Assembly (NCBI GenBank): GCA_003648625.1
Contig: QMPO01000002.1
Coordinates: forward strand, 1-40,372
Origin: Bacteroidota bacterium
GTDB lineage: Bacteria > Bacteroidota > Bacteroidia > Bacteroidales > F082
Reading direction: 5' to 3'
Length of the DNA: 40,372 nucleotides
Shown: piece after piece, positions 26,588 to 37,038 of the stretch
Position numbering within the stretch: position 1 is the stretch's first letter
Layout: each line of letters opens with the position of its first letter
Made by a program: the position numbers and the translations under genes
Notes under the pieces: model-generated
Told to the model about the DNA's origin: nothing
What the model saw: the letters and a program-made list of their open reading frames with translations, nothing else
Database searches by the model: none

Positions 26588-27901
26588 ATGGACCCGATAC
26601 TCATATATACACCGGCAAAAACAGGCAGAGTTCGTTATGTTTTTCGTCTTGTTTTTGAAGATATTTTAAAAGTCCCTTATGAGTTAACTAATGATCAGGA
26701 GGAGTTTCTGAAAGCAGATCAACCCAGGTTTATCTATGGAGACAAAGCGTTCTCGGATGAGCTTTTCTTCAAGTCCTCAGGTATGCTTTTCAAAAAAGGT
26801 GTGGAGTCTATTGATCCGGAGCCAGTTGAATTTGAAGGGATAAAAGCGTTTTTTCCTGTTTATGGGGAACATGCGGTCTTGCCATTTGATGTTTTTTCAG
26901 CCATTTTTTATCTGGTTACCCGATACGAAGAATATTTACCATTCGTAAAAGATTTGCATGGCAGGTTTACGGCACATTTGAGTACCAGTGCAAAAATGCA
27001 CATACTTAGCAAGCCTGTTGTAAATATATGGGCTGCCAGGATCAGGGAGATTCTGACAGAAAAATATCCATCTCTGGTTTTTCCCAAAAGAAAGTACAAG
27101 TTCATTCCAACCTACGATATTGATTCGGCATTCGCTTATAAACAGAAAGGACTGGTGCGTACCATTGGCGGTTATGTTTTGTCTTTACGTGATTTAAGGT
27201 GGAGTGACATAGCTCAGCGCACGCGCGTGCTGACCGGCAGGGAAAAAGACCCGTTTGACACATTTGATCTTCAGATAGCGTATCAGAAAAAGTACAAACT
27301 CAAGCCAATTTATTTTTTCCTGTTCGCCCACTACGGTCAATATGATAAGAACATCAATACACGGAATTCAAAATTCAGATTTCTGGTAAAAAGCATCGGT
27401 GATTATGCCAGTGTGGGAGTCCATTCGTCCTATTATACAAATGAGCATCCTGAAATGATCGCTAAAGAGATCAGGAATCTCAAAACGGTCTTAAATAAAG
27501 ACATTGCCTGCAACCGGCAGCATTTTTTACGCATTGTTCTGCCTACAACTTACCGGAACCTGATAGAAAATGATATTACAGCCGATTATTCTATGGGTTA
27601 TGCGGCTTTACCGGGTTTCAGGGCAGGGATATGCAGTTCATACAATTTTTACGATCTGGATCTGGAAGTAGAAACAAAATTGAGGATCCATCCGTTTGCT
27701 GTTATGGACGGAACGCTGAACGACTACATGGGATTAACACCTACAGATGCAATTGAACATATAAAAGCATTGATTGATGAAGTGAAAAAAGTAGACGGCA
27801 CATTCATTTCGCTTTGGCATAACGAATCGCTCAGCGATCAGAAACGATGGAAAGGATGGAAAAATGTGTATGAACAATTAATTGAATATGCGATTGCTTG
27901 A
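26588..27901 (+). CDS. polysaccharide deacetylase family protein (DUF7033-like)
   Basis: 'FIPTYDIDSAFAYK', 'ASVGVHSSYYTNEHPEMIAKEI', 'GTFISLWHNESLSD'. Confidence 0.85.
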   Translation: MDPILIYTPAKTGRVRYVFRLVFEDILKVPYELTNDQEEFLKADQPRFIYGDKAFSDELFFKSSGMLFKKGVESIDPEPVEFEGIKAFFPVYGEHAVLPFDVFSAIFYLVTRYEEYLPFVKDLHGRFTAHLSTSAKMHILSKPVVNIWAARIREILTEKYPSLVFPKRKYKFIPTYDIDSAFAYKQKGLVRTIGGYVLSLRDLRWSDIAQRTRVLTGREKDPFDTFDLQIAYQKKYKLKPIYFFLFAHYGQYDKNINTRNSKFRFLVKSIGDYASVGVHSSYYTNEHPEMIAKEIRNLKTVLNKDIACNRQHFLRIVLPTTYRNLIENDITADYSMGYAALPGFRAGICSSYNFYDLDLEVETKLRIHPFAVMDGTLNDYMGLTPTDAIEHIKALIDEVKKVDGTFISLWHNESLSDQKRWKGWKNVYEQLIEYAIA

Positions 27902-27939
27902 TGTAATAATAGGTCAAACTTTAGAGCCCAGATAAACCC

Positions 27940-28878
27940 TTGATCAGATACCTGACAAATAACGAGATTGATTCGGAAAAGTGGGATGCTTGTATTAAAT
28001 CCTCCTTTAACGGGATTATTTATGCCTATTCGTGGTACCTTGATATAGTTCACGAAAACTGGGATGCGCTTGTTGAAGACGATTATGTGCGTGTCATGCC
28101 CCTTCCTGTCTCAAAAAAGATGGGTGTCAGTTATATTATGCAGCCTTTTTTTGTGCAGCAACTGGGCGTTTTCTCAAAAGATATGCTTACGCCGGATATT
28201 GTCAGGTCATTCGTAGATAAACTGCCTGAAAAGTTTAAGGTCATTGATATCAATCTCAACAGTTATAATACGGTTTCCGGAAACGGTTTTAATATCATAC
28301 GCAATGACAATTATGTGCTTGATCTAATCAACAAATACACTGTTCTTTCCAAGAAATATTCGTCTAATACGAAGAGGAATCTGAAAAAAAGCCTGAAAAT
28401 CAAACTGTCCCTTGTAAAAGGCATTAAACCTGAAGAGCTGATCGACTTGTTTAAGGAGAACAGGGGGAAACGATTGAAGAAATGGGCAGAGCCTGAATAT
28501 GACCGCCTGAAACGCCTTATGTACAGAGTGTTTTACAAAGGTGGGGGCTTGTTATACGGGGTGTTCGATGAACATAACCAATTATGTGCAGGAGCTTTTT
28601 TCTTGCGGGCACAAAACCGGCTGATCTTTTTGTTTTCAGCAACAAATAATGCCGGAAGAGAATCGGCAGCCATGACTTTTTTAATAGACAGCGTCATCAG
28701 AGAGTTTTCCCCCGGTAAGCTGGTACTCGACTTTGAAGGTTCGAACGAAGAAAATCTGGCCCGTTTTTACAAAGGGTTCGGAGCCAAGAAGGTGACTTAT
28801 ATCCGTTTGCAAAGAAACACCCTGGGCATCGTGTTACGCTGGTTGTTCAGAATACGATTATTTGTAAAAAACCAATAA
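27940..28878 (+). CDS. GNAT/FemAB-like acyltransferase family protein
   Basis: 'YSSNTKRNLKKSLK', 'GVFDEHNQLCAGAFFLRAQNRLIFLFSATNNAGRESAAMTFLIDSVIREF', 'LDFEGSNEENLARFYKGFGA'; TTG start. Confidence 0.75.
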   Translation: MIRYLTNNEIDSEKWDACIKSSFNGIIYAYSWYLDIVHENWDALVEDDYVRVMPLPVSKKMGVSYIMQPFFVQQLGVFSKDMLTPDIVRSFVDKLPEKFKVIDINLNSYNTVSGNGFNIIRNDNYVLDLINKYTVLSKKYSSNTKRNLKKSLKIKLSLVKGIKPEELIDLFKENRGKRLKKWAEPEYDRLKRLMYRVFYKGGGLLYGVFDEHNQLCAGAFFLRAQNRLIFLFSATNNAGRESAAMTFLIDSVIREFSPGKLVLDFEGSNEENLARFYKGFGAKKVTYIRLQRNTLGIVLRWLFRIRLFVKNQ

Positions 28879-28905
28879 TTCTTTTTAAATTTAGGCTATT
28901 TCTGT

Positions 28906-28913
28906 TATCTTTG
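28906..28913 (+). promoter_or_regulatory. -7 promoter element TATCTTTG
   Basis: TAnnTTTG, 18 bp before the upp ATG at 28931. Confidence 0.55.
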
Positions 28914-28930
28914 TTTAAAAGCATCGTCTG

Positions 28931-29590
28931 ATGATTTATGAATTAGGAAAAAATAATTCGATCTTCAATCAGTTCTTATCCGAACTACGTGATCACGGGT
29001 TGCAGAAAGACAGCATGAGGTTCCGGCGTAATCTGGAACGGATAGGCGAGATATTCGCTTATGAGATCAGTAAGAAGCTGAATTATGTTGAGACCAGGAT
29101 CTCAACCCCTCTCGGGATGCTTGACATGAATACCATAGGGGAACAGCCTGTTCTGGCAACTGTTTTACGTGCTGGTTTGCCGTTACATCAGGGACTGCTG
29201 AACTATTTCGATAAAGCCGATAGTGCCTTTGTTTCGGTGTATAGGAATTTTACGAAAAACGAAGAAGGTTTTACCGTTAAGTTCGATTATATATCAGCAC
29301 CTGCTGTCGAGAAGCGGAATTTAATTATCAGTGATCCGATGCTGGCCACGGGAAGTTCGCTGGTGGCTTCGCTTAAAGCCTTATACGAAAAAGGAACGCC
29401 GGCACATACACACGTTGTATGTGTTCTTGCCAGCGATGAAGGAATAGCCAAATTAAAAAGAGCTTTCTCTTTTAAAAAACTGACTTTATGGGTAGGCGCA
29501 ATAGATGACGAACTGACGGCAAAAGCATTTATCGTTCCCGGGCTGGGTGATGCCGGCGATTTAGCTTTTGGCAGAAAAGATGATTTATGA
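28931..29590 (+). CDS. upp: uracil phosphoribosyltransferase
   Basis: 'ATVLRAGLPLHQGLLNYFDKADSAFVSVYR', PRPP motif 'LIISDPMLATGSSLVASLKAL', C-terminal 'VPGLGDAGDLAFG'. Confidence 0.93.
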   Translation: MIYELGKNNSIFNQFLSELRDHGLQKDSMRFRRNLERIGEIFAYEISKKLNYVETRISTPLGMLDMNTIGEQPVLATVLRAGLPLHQGLLNYFDKADSAFVSVYRNFTKNEEGFTVKFDYISAPAVEKRNLIISDPMLATGSSLVASLKALYEKGTPAHTHVVCVLASDEGIAKLKRAFSFKKLTLWVGAIDDELTAKAFIVPGLGDAGDLAFGRKDDL

Positions 29591-29600
29591 TCTTAGTTTT

Positions 29601-30851
29601 ATGGAATTAAATACAAAATTAGTCAGAGAGAACATCAGGATTGCGTTTACTTCCATTAAAAGCCACCTGTTACGCACCATTCTTACCATACTCATAATCG
29701 CTTTCGGTATCATGGCACTCGTTGGTATTCTTACTGCCATCGATGCGGTTGAGTCTTCACTGAATGAGAATTTTGCGATGATGGGTTCCAATACGTTTAA
29801 TATCCAGAACAGGGGATTGAGAGTTCATATTGGAGGGAAGCAGACAAACCCTGTTAATTACCGGGAGATAAGCTTCAGTGAAGCAATGGAGTTTAAAGAA
29901 CAGTTTGATTTTCCGGCAAAGGTTTCTGTGTTTACATATGGGACGGGGACGGCCACAATAAAGTACGGATCGGAAAAAACAAATCCGAACATCTCAGTTA
30001 TGGGTACGGACGAGAATTATGTATTTACGTCGGGGCAGGAGATTGCTAAAGGCCGGACGTTTACACCTAACGAACTTCACTTTGGAAACCACGTGGTAAT
30101 TATCGGAAACGACATTGTAAAAGCATTATTTAAAAAGAATGAAGAACCGTTGGGGAAAATCATTTCGGTTGGAGCCGGAAAGTACAGGGTAATCGGTGTT
30201 TTAAAAGAAAGAGGTTCCAGCATCGGGTTTAGCGGTGACAGATCGTGTCTGGTGCCGATTGCGAATGTCAGGCAGTACTTTTCATCGCCAAATATGAATT
30301 ACCAGATCAGCGTTATGGTGCCCGATCCATCTAAAATGCAGGCTGCTATCGGGGAAGCCACCGGATTGTTCCGGAAAATCAGGAAGGATAGGCTGGGAAA
30401 TGATGATTCTTTTGCTATCCTGAAAAGCGACAATATTGCCAATATGCTGATAGGTCTTACCAGTAAATTACAAATAGGTGCCACCATCATCGGGTTAATC
30501 ACTTTGCTGGGGGCAGCCATTGGTTTAATGAACATTATGCTTGTATCGGTTACCGACCGCACGCGGGAAATTGGTATTCGAAAAGCCGTCGGGGCTAAAA
30601 GTCATACAATACGTAATCAATTTCTGGCTGAGGCAATCGTTATTGCCCAGGCAGGGGGATTGCTTGGCATATTTGCCGGAGTGTTGATCGGGAATGTTGT
30701 TTCCTATTTTACCGAAAGTCCTTTCATTGTTCCCTGGCTGTGGGTAGTTCTGGGTGTTTTGCTTTGCTTTGTTGTTGCATTGCTGTCAGGAATTATTCCG
30801 GCTACCAAGGCAGCACGGCTGGATCCTATCGAATCACTCAGGTACGAGTAA
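29601..30851 (+). CDS. ABC transporter permease (MacB/FtsX type)
   Basis: 'LRTILTILIIAFGIMALVGILTAIDAV', 'NIMLVSVTDRTREIGIRKAVGAKSHTIRNQFLAEAIVIAQAGG', 'PATKAARLDPIESLRYE'. Confidence 0.93.
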   Translation: MELNTKLVRENIRIAFTSIKSHLLRTILTILIIAFGIMALVGILTAIDAVESSLNENFAMMGSNTFNIQNRGLRVHIGGKQTNPVNYREISFSEAMEFKEQFDFPAKVSVFTYGTGTATIKYGSEKTNPNISVMGTDENYVFTSGQEIAKGRTFTPNELHFGNHVVIIGNDIVKALFKKNEEPLGKIISVGAGKYRVIGVLKERGSSIGFSGDRSCLVPIANVRQYFSSPNMNYQISVMVPDPSKMQAAIGEATGLFRKIRKDRLGNDDSFAILKSDNIANMLIGLTSKLQIGATIIGLITLLGAAIGLMNIMLVSVTDRTREIGIRKAVGAKSHTIRNQFLAEAIVIAQAGGLLGIFAGVLIGNVVSYFTESPFIVPWLWVVLGVLLCFVVALLSGIIPATKAARLDPIESLRYE

Positions 30852-30854
30852 TAA

Positions 30855-32132
30855 TTATTTAATGCTTATTTCAAATGATTGAAATTTCTGATAGCCTATC
30901 AGACGGTCATATTCAGGCACCCTTTCTTTGTAATAGACAAATGCCGAATAAGTGTTTCTTGTTTCCCAATGATCGCCTTCTATCACAGTCACATCCCCGC
31001 TAAACAGACCGTAGGGGACAACAGCATACTGATAATCATAGTATCCTTGCTTTAAAAATAACCGGCCATGGTACTCACGGGTTCGTGCATTATACCTCAT
31101 TTTACTGTTTTCGTCAAGTTGCCAGTCGTTAAGGGCTCCCAGAATATAAACATCGGCATCTTCAATTTTCGGGTGTTTTAAGGTAAACGCAACATTGGCA
31201 TATTCGCCCTCAATCATTGTTACCTGGTCTTGCCGTGCTTTAATAAGTTTCTTGCCGTGTATGTCATCTAACGTTTCATACGGTTTGCTGGCTTTCGAAT
31301 AATCGGTATGCAGCAGGACAACATAGCCCTCTTTGTCGCTAATAATTTGCTTGATATACATCGACTGGTAATAAAAGCTTTTCATGTCAAAATGACGAAA
31401 CTGATTGCCACCGTCAAATACAATCCCGTCACGGTAGTTGTATTGCAGCTCATTCATCAGTACTGATGTAGCCCTGATCCCCATCTTGGCATTATCCCAT
31501 CGCCCGTTCTGCCGCAGAGTTACGGTAAGTCGTTGTTTTGGTTCGGCACTGAACAGGTCGGGAGTGAATATCCTCATGTCAATCTGCTGTTTTTTACGCG
31601 TGTATTCCAGCATTTTCGGATAATAGGGGATCGACAATTCAACTCTTGCCAACTGTTCCACAACAAAAAACCGCCTGGTGAATAAAACGTTCTCATCACT
31701 CGGATTATCAACATAGACTTTTAAAATATAATTACCTGAAAGTTTGATGTGCATATTCTGGGTAGGGAAAACATGTGTGTAGTGTATGTAGCCGGGAATG
31801 GCATTTAACGAGAAGTAGTAATCAGGTATCTCTTCTTCAAAATAACCGTCAATGTATTCAATTTGTCTTAGATCGGAAGGTTCCCAAAATTCGTTACAGT
31901 GAATAATGGTGTATTTAAACCGGTACGATTCATTGCTGAAGTCGTCAAAAGCAAGACGTAATTTATCATTTGAGTTTAACCGGATCACAGGCTCACTTAG
32001 TTGATTTCCTGCACGGAATAATAACACAGTTTCGATGTTGTCGTCATAAATCCGGTCTTCATAGGTAACAGTTTGTGCTGTTATTGAAAAACCGAATAAA
32101 CATAAAATGAAAAAAAACAAGACTCTGTTCAT
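30855..32132 (-). CDS. DUF5103 protein (type IX secretion system plug-like)
   Basis: 'YEDRIYDDNIETVLLFRAGNQLSEPVIRLNSNDKLRLAFDDF', 'YRFKYTIIHCNEFWEPSDLRQIEYIDGY'; start at MNRVLFFFILCLFGFSITAQ. Confidence 0.85.
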   Translation of the reverse strand: MNRVLFFFILCLFGFSITAQTVTYEDRIYDDNIETVLLFRAGNQLSEPVIRLNSNDKLRLAFDDFSNESYRFKYTIIHCNEFWEPSDLRQIEYIDGYFEEEIPDYYFSLNAIPGYIHYTHVFPTQNMHIKLSGNYILKVYVDNPSDENVLFTRRFFVVEQLARVELSIPYYPKMLEYTRKKQQIDMRIFTPDLFSAEPKQRLTVTLRQNGRWDNAKMGIRATSVLMNELQYNYRDGIVFDGGNQFRHFDMKSFYYQSMYIKQIISDKEGYVVLLHTDYSKASKPYETLDDIHGKKLIKARQDQVTMIEGEYANVAFTLKHPKIEDADVYILGALNDWQLDENSKMRYNARTREYHGRLFLKQGYYDYQYAVVPYGLFSGDVTVIEGDHWETRNTYSAFVYYKERVPEYDRLIGYQKFQSFEISIK

Positions 32133-32150
32133 AAGAAAAGATTTGAAGTT

Positions 32151-32158
32151 CAAACTTA
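32151..32158 (-). promoter_or_regulatory. -7 promoter element TAAGTTTG
   Basis: TAnnTTTG on the minus strand, 18 bp before the ATG at 32132. Confidence 0.5.
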
Positions 32159-32452
32159 CTTTTTTTATTTGAGAAGGATTCTGCTCTAAAACCATGCCGC
32201 TAAATAACCGGTGCCTTTTTACGCATGTAAAAGTAGGTGCTTTTTATAAAAAAGCGGAATAAAAAAAGAAAAACCTTTTTTGAATATTTGGGGTGATTGT
32301 TTTCTACCCGGCTTCCGGCTGGCTCCGAAAGCAGGGCGGAAATTGCTATTTAGAATTTTTAAAAATTCAACTTTAATTCTTCTTGTTCTGTTGTATATGG
32401 GCAATATTATATATTTTCGTTCCAGTAATAAAACACATGAATCTATATAGAT

Positions 32453-33802
32453 ATGTCAACTACTCATAAGATTAAAAAGGGCCTTGATATCAAACTGTTG
32501 GGAGAGGCTGAAAAAACCGTTGTTGACTTAAATGCGAAAAGATTTGCCATTAAACCACCCGATTTTACCGGGTGTTTTCCGAAAATGCTGGTAAAAGAAG
32601 GTGACGATGTAAAAGCCGGAAGCCCACTATTTTACGATAAGTATAGGGAAGAGATCAGGTTCACTTCTCCTGTAAGCGGAAAAGTAAAAGAGATTGTCAG
32701 GGGAGCAAAACGGAAATTGTTGCATGTTGTGGTTGAAACAGACGGAAAAGACGAGGCAATTGATTTTGGCAAAGCGGATATCAGCACTGTCGACAGGCAG
32801 GAAATCATTGACAAAATGCTTGCCAGCGGTGTATGGCCTATGATTCGGCAACGTCCGTATGCGGTTATTGCCAACCCGGAAGACGAACCGAAAGCTATTT
32901 TTATTTCAGCATTCGACACAGCGCCTTTAGCTGCCGATCTCGACCTGATCGTACATGGGCACGGAAAAGAGTTTCAAGCCGGACTTGATGTGCTGACGAA
33001 GCTTACAAGCGGGAAAGTTCATCTGAATATTGATGCGAAAAATACGACATCAAAAGTATTTCTGAATTCAAAAAATGTTCAGTTAAACAAATTCTCCGGG
33101 CCGCACCCTACCGGAAATGTGAGTGTACATGTCAGCCGGGTTGACCCGATCAATAAGGGTGAAATAATATGGTATACCGGACCGCAGGAAGTAATTACCA
33201 TTGGTAAATTATTCCTTGAAGGAAAATTCGACTCTGAAAGGGTCGTGGCGCTTGCCGGATCGGAAATATTACACCCAAAATATTATAAAACACATATCGG
33301 TGCACGTATTGTCAACATGATCAGTGGTAACGAAACCGGAGGCCATAACAGATACATCAGTGGTAATGTGTTGACGGGTGAAAAAATTGAGAAAGACGGA
33401 TTTGTCAGCTTTTATGATTCCATGGTTACGGTTATCCCTGAAGGAGATCATTATGAATTCTTTGGATGGCTGAAACCCGGATTGAATAAATTCAGTTTCT
33501 CTAATACTTTCTTGTCGCGGTTGTTCCCCAATAAGAAATTCAGAATAGATACCAATCTACACGGAGGCGTCAGGGGCTATGTAATGACAGGAAAAATGGA
33601 AAAAGTGTTCCCGTTTGATATTTATCCGCTGCAATTGATCAAAGCCATTATGGTTGAAGATATCGACCTGATGGAGAACCTGGGTATTTATGAGATTGAT
33701 GCCGAAGACTTCGCTTTATGTGAAGTTATTGACACCTCGAAGACTGACATACAGGAAATTGTACGTAACGGTTTGGAGCTGATACGTAAAGAAATGAGTT
33801 AA
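32453..33802 (+). CDS. nqrA: Na+-translocating NADH:quinone reductase subunit A
   Basis: 'HKIKKGLDIKLLGEAEK', 'SGKVKEIVRGAKRKLLHVVVE', 'FTHIGARI'-like 'KTHIGARIVNMISGNETGGHNRYISGNVLTG'; first gene of a complete nqr operon. Confidence 0.95.
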   Translation: MSTTHKIKKGLDIKLLGEAEKTVVDLNAKRFAIKPPDFTGCFPKMLVKEGDDVKAGSPLFYDKYREEIRFTSPVSGKVKEIVRGAKRKLLHVVVETDGKDEAIDFGKADISTVDRQEIIDKMLASGVWPMIRQRPYAVIANPEDEPKAIFISAFDTAPLAADLDLIVHGHGKEFQAGLDVLTKLTSGKVHLNIDAKNTTSKVFLNSKNVQLNKFSGPHPTGNVSVHVSRVDPINKGEIIWYTGPQEVITIGKLFLEGKFDSERVVALAGSEILHPKYYKTHIGARIVNMISGNETGGHNRYISGNVLTGEKIEKDGFVSFYDSMVTVIPEGDHYEFFGWLKPGLNKFSFSNTFLSRLFPNKKFRIDTNLHGGVRGYVMTGKMEKVFPFDIYPLQLIKAIMVEDIDLMENLGIYEIDAEDFALCEVIDTSKTDIQEIVRNGLELIRKEMS

Positions 33803-33825
33803 ATAAAAATTCACAATCATACCGC

Positions 33826-34971
33826 ATGAAAGCGTTAAGGAATTTATTAGATAAACAAAAACCCCATTTTGAAGAAGGGGGGAAGCTTGAGAAATTTCAT
33901 TCCATGTTTGATGCGATGGAAACTTTGTTTTTTGTTCCCAATCGGGTAACAACTAAAGGAGTGCACATACGTGATGCCATCGACATGAAACGGACAATGA
34001 TCGTGGTGTTCATAGCCTTATTGCCTGCCTTATTTTTCGGAATGTGGAATATAGGCTACCAGCATTTTCTATCCTACGGTGAGCATCCCGGTTTCTGGCC
34101 CATGTTCTGGTATGGCTTTCTGAAAATGCTTCCTATCATCATTGTTACTTATGGCGTGGGGCTTGGCCTGGAAATTATTTTTGCACAGATCAGGAGCCAC
34201 GATGTTAATGAAGGATTCTTTGTTTCAGGCCTGCTTATTCCAATGATCGTTCCTCCGGACATACCTTTATGGCAGCTTGCTATAGCCGTTGCCTTTGCTG
34301 TTGTTTTCGGAAAAGAGGTCTTTGGAGGTACCGGAATGAATATTATGAATCCGGCACTTTTGGCCAGGGCATTCCTGTTTTTTGCTTATCCGGGGAACAT
34401 CTCTGGTGATAAAGTGTGGATTTCCGATAAAGCGGACGCTTTTTCAGGGGCGACACCTTTAGGTGATGCACTGACAGGGCATTTTGATAATCTTCCATCG
34501 TTGTATGATATGTTCATGGGGTTCATTCCGGGTTCAAACGGTGAAACATCAACACTGATAATCTTACTGGGAGGCTTGTTTCTGCTGGTAACAGGAATCG
34601 GTAACTGGCGTGTGATGTTCTCGGTATTTATCGGCGGATATGTAATGGGCTTACTGTTCAATCTGTGGGGCTATAACGAGTACATGCAGCTTCCGGCGTA
34701 TTACCACCTGGTAATGGGTGGTTTTGCTTTTGGCGCTGTGTTTATGGCTACCGACCCGGTTACAGCCGCCCAGACCAACAAAGGGATGTATATCTACGGC
34801 TTCCTTACTGGTATGATCGCGATTTTGATAAGAGTGTTCAACCCGGCTTACCCCGAAGGGATGATGCTGGCCATATTATTAATGAACGTATTTGCTCCGC
34901 TGATCGACCATTATGTGATTGCAGGTAATATTAAACGAAGACAGAAAAGGCTGAAACTGGCCACGAGTTAA
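33826..34971 (+). CDS. nqrB: Na+-NQR subunit B
   Basis: 'VHIRDAIDMKRTMIVVFIALLPALFFGMWNIGYQ', flavinylation motif 'DAFSGATPLGDAL', 'FMATDPVTAAQTNKG'. Confidence 0.96.
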   Translation: MKALRNLLDKQKPHFEEGGKLEKFHSMFDAMETLFFVPNRVTTKGVHIRDAIDMKRTMIVVFIALLPALFFGMWNIGYQHFLSYGEHPGFWPMFWYGFLKMLPIIIVTYGVGLGLEIIFAQIRSHDVNEGFFVSGLLIPMIVPPDIPLWQLAIAVAFAVVFGKEVFGGTGMNIMNPALLARAFLFFAYPGNISGDKVWISDKADAFSGATPLGDALTGHFDNLPSLYDMFMGFIPGSNGETSTLIILLGGLFLLVTGIGNWRVMFSVFIGGYVMGLLFNLWGYNEYMQLPAYYHLVMGGFAFGAVFMATDPVTAAQTNKGMYIYGFLTGMIAILIRVFNPAYPEGMMLAILLMNVFAPLIDHYVIAGNIKRRQKRLKLATS

Positions 34972-34989
34972 AAATAAAAAGATACCATT

Positions 34990-35727
34990 ATGTATAGTAA
35001 CGGATATATATTCAGGTACGCTGCCATTTTAGTAATAATTGCTGCAGCACTGTTGTCAACAGCGGCTATGATGCTGAAACCTTTTCAGGAAAGGAACATG
35101 GCAATCGAAAAAATGGGAGGTATCCTCGCTTCAGCTAATGTTGAAAACATTGACAAAGAGGTTATGATTGACCAGTTCAATGAGTTTGTTACGGAAGCCT
35201 TGGTTGTTGACCAGGATGGTAACGTAGTTGAGTCGCTTACCGAAGGAGAAAAAGAAAACGGGAAGGCCTTTAACATTAATATGAAGGAGCAGCTTTACCG
35301 CAAAACAAACGGTATGGATTATGAGTTGCCCATTTATAAAATAGATGATAAGGGAAAAACCATTTACATCTTTCCACTTTATGGAACTGGTTTGTGGGGG
35401 CCGATTTGGGGCAACATAGCCCTGAGTCAGGATTTGAATACGGTTGTCGGCGTCACCTTCGATCATAAAGGAGAAACACCCGGCTTAGGTGCCGAAATTA
35501 CTACAAGTCCTTTTGAAGACCAGTTTATAGGAAAAGAAATATTTGACGACAACGGGCAGTTTACATCGATAGCGGTTGTGAAAGGCGGTGTTGCGAAACT
35601 TCCTGAGGCAGACCGTATTCATGGTGTCGATGCCATATCAGGAGGCACCATTACCAGCAACGGTGTAAACGACATGCTGAAGAATGTGTTAGAAAGTTAT
35701 GTACCCTATATAGAAAAACAGAAATAA
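34990..35727 (+). CDS. nqrC: Na+-NQR subunit C
   Basis: 'GTGLWGPIWGNIALSQDLNTVVGVTFDHKGETPGLGAEI', flavinylation site region 'DAISGGTITSNGV'. Confidence 0.95.
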   Translation: MYSNGYIFRYAAILVIIAAALLSTAAMMLKPFQERNMAIEKMGGILASANVENIDKEVMIDQFNEFVTEALVVDQDGNVVESLTEGEKENGKAFNINMKEQLYRKTNGMDYELPIYKIDDKGKTIYIFPLYGTGLWGPIWGNIALSQDLNTVVGVTFDHKGETPGLGAEITTSPFEDQFIGKEIFDDNGQFTSIAVVKGGVAKLPEADRIHGVDAISGGTITSNGVNDMLKNVLESYVPYIEKQK

Positions 35728-35729
35728 CG

Positions 35730-36386
35730 ATGAGTGAAGAGAAAAAAGAACGCGAACCTTTGTTTTCGCCGAAGAACTTAAAGCTGATCAAAGATCCTTT
35801 AAGCATCAATAACCCGATTACCGTGCAGGTATTGGGTATATGTTCGGCACTTGCTGTAACGGCAAAACTAAAGCCGGCCATAGTGATGGCTATTTCGGTT
35901 ATGGTGGTATTGGCTGTTTCCAATGTGGTCATTTCATTACTCCGGAACGGAATACCTCCACGTATCAGAATTATTGTACAATTGGTTGTTATCGCTACCA
36001 TGGTAATCCTTGTCGACCAAGTACTGAAAGCTTTTGTTTACGATGTGAGCAAACAACTCTCGGTATTTGTCGGACTGATCATCACCAACTGTATCATTAT
36101 GGGACGTCTGGAAGCTTTTGCGATGGGCAACAAACCGTGGCCTGCCTTCCTGGATGGAATTGGTAATGCGCTGGGGTATGGTATCATCCTTATAATCGTT
36201 GCCTTTTTCAGGGAATTCCTCGGATCGGGAACCATTTTCGATGTGCATGTAATTCCTCAGGGATTTTATGATTTCGGATACGAAAACAACGGCCTTATGA
36301 TTCTGCCGCCGATGGCACTGATCACAGTCGGAGTTATCATCTGGGTGCAGCGTTACAGGAACAGGGACTTAATTGAAGACCATTAA
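35730..36386 (+). CDS. nqrD: Na+-NQR subunit D
   Basis: 'NPITVQVLGICSALAVTAKLKPAIVMAISV', 'LIITNCIIMGRLEAFAMGNKPWPAFLDGIGNALGYG'. Confidence 0.96.
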   Translation: MSEEKKEREPLFSPKNLKLIKDPLSINNPITVQVLGICSALAVTAKLKPAIVMAISVMVVLAVSNVVISLLRNGIPPRIRIIVQLVVIATMVILVDQVLKAFVYDVSKQLSVFVGLIITNCIIMGRLEAFAMGNKPWPAFLDGIGNALGYGIILIIVAFFREFLGSGTIFDVHVIPQGFYDFGYENNGLMILPPMALITVGVIIWVQRYRNRDLIEDH

Positions 36387-36398
36387 AAACTTACGATC

Positions 36399-37016
36399 AT
36401 GCAGGAAATATTTAATATATTTATAAAATCCATCTTTATTGACAATATGATCTTTGCCTATTTCCTGGGCATGTGTTCATATCTTGCTGTCTCTAAAACT
36501 GTTGATACCTCCTTCGGATTGGGGTTGGCAGTAACCTTTGTGTTGGGAATTACCGTTCCGGTTGATTATTTGTTGAATGAATATATTCTGAAGCCGGGTG
36601 CTATGGCATGGCTCGATGAGGGGTTCGCTGATGTTGATCTGAGTTTCCTCAGTTTTATTTTATTCATCGCCATCATCGCTTCGATGGTACAACTGGTTGA
36701 GATGGTAGTGGAGAAATTCTCACCGGCGCTGTACGCTTCGCTGGGTATCTTTTTACCTCTGATTGCGGTTAACTGTGCCATCCTGGGTGGATCATTATTT
36801 ATGCAGGAGCGGGATTATCAGAATGTAGCCGAAGCAACTTCCTTCGGACTGGGTTCGGGTATTGGATTTTTCCTGGCCATTATTGGTATTGCCGCCATAC
36901 GCGAGAAGATCAGGTATTCAAATGTGCCTCCTGCTTTGCGTGGGCTGGGTATCACATTTATCATAACAGGACTTATGGGCATCGCCTTTATGAGTTTCCT
37001 TGGAATTAAACTGTAA
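36399..37016 (+). CDS. nqrE: Na+-NQR subunit E
   Basis: '[42 protein letters not shown]', '[17 protein letters not shown]'. Confidence 0.96.
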   Translation: MQEIFNIFIKSIFIDNMIFAYFLGMCSYLAVSKTVDTSFGLGLAVTFVLGITVPVDYLLNEYILKPGAMAWLDEGFADVDLSFLSFILFIAIIASMVQLVEMVVEKFSPALYASLGIFLPLIAVNCAILGGSLFMQERDYQNVAEATSFGLGSGIGFFLAIIGIAAIREKIRYSNVPPALRGLGITFIITGLMGIAFMSFLGIKL

Positions 37017-37038
37017 TTATTAAAATAAAGATAATAAC

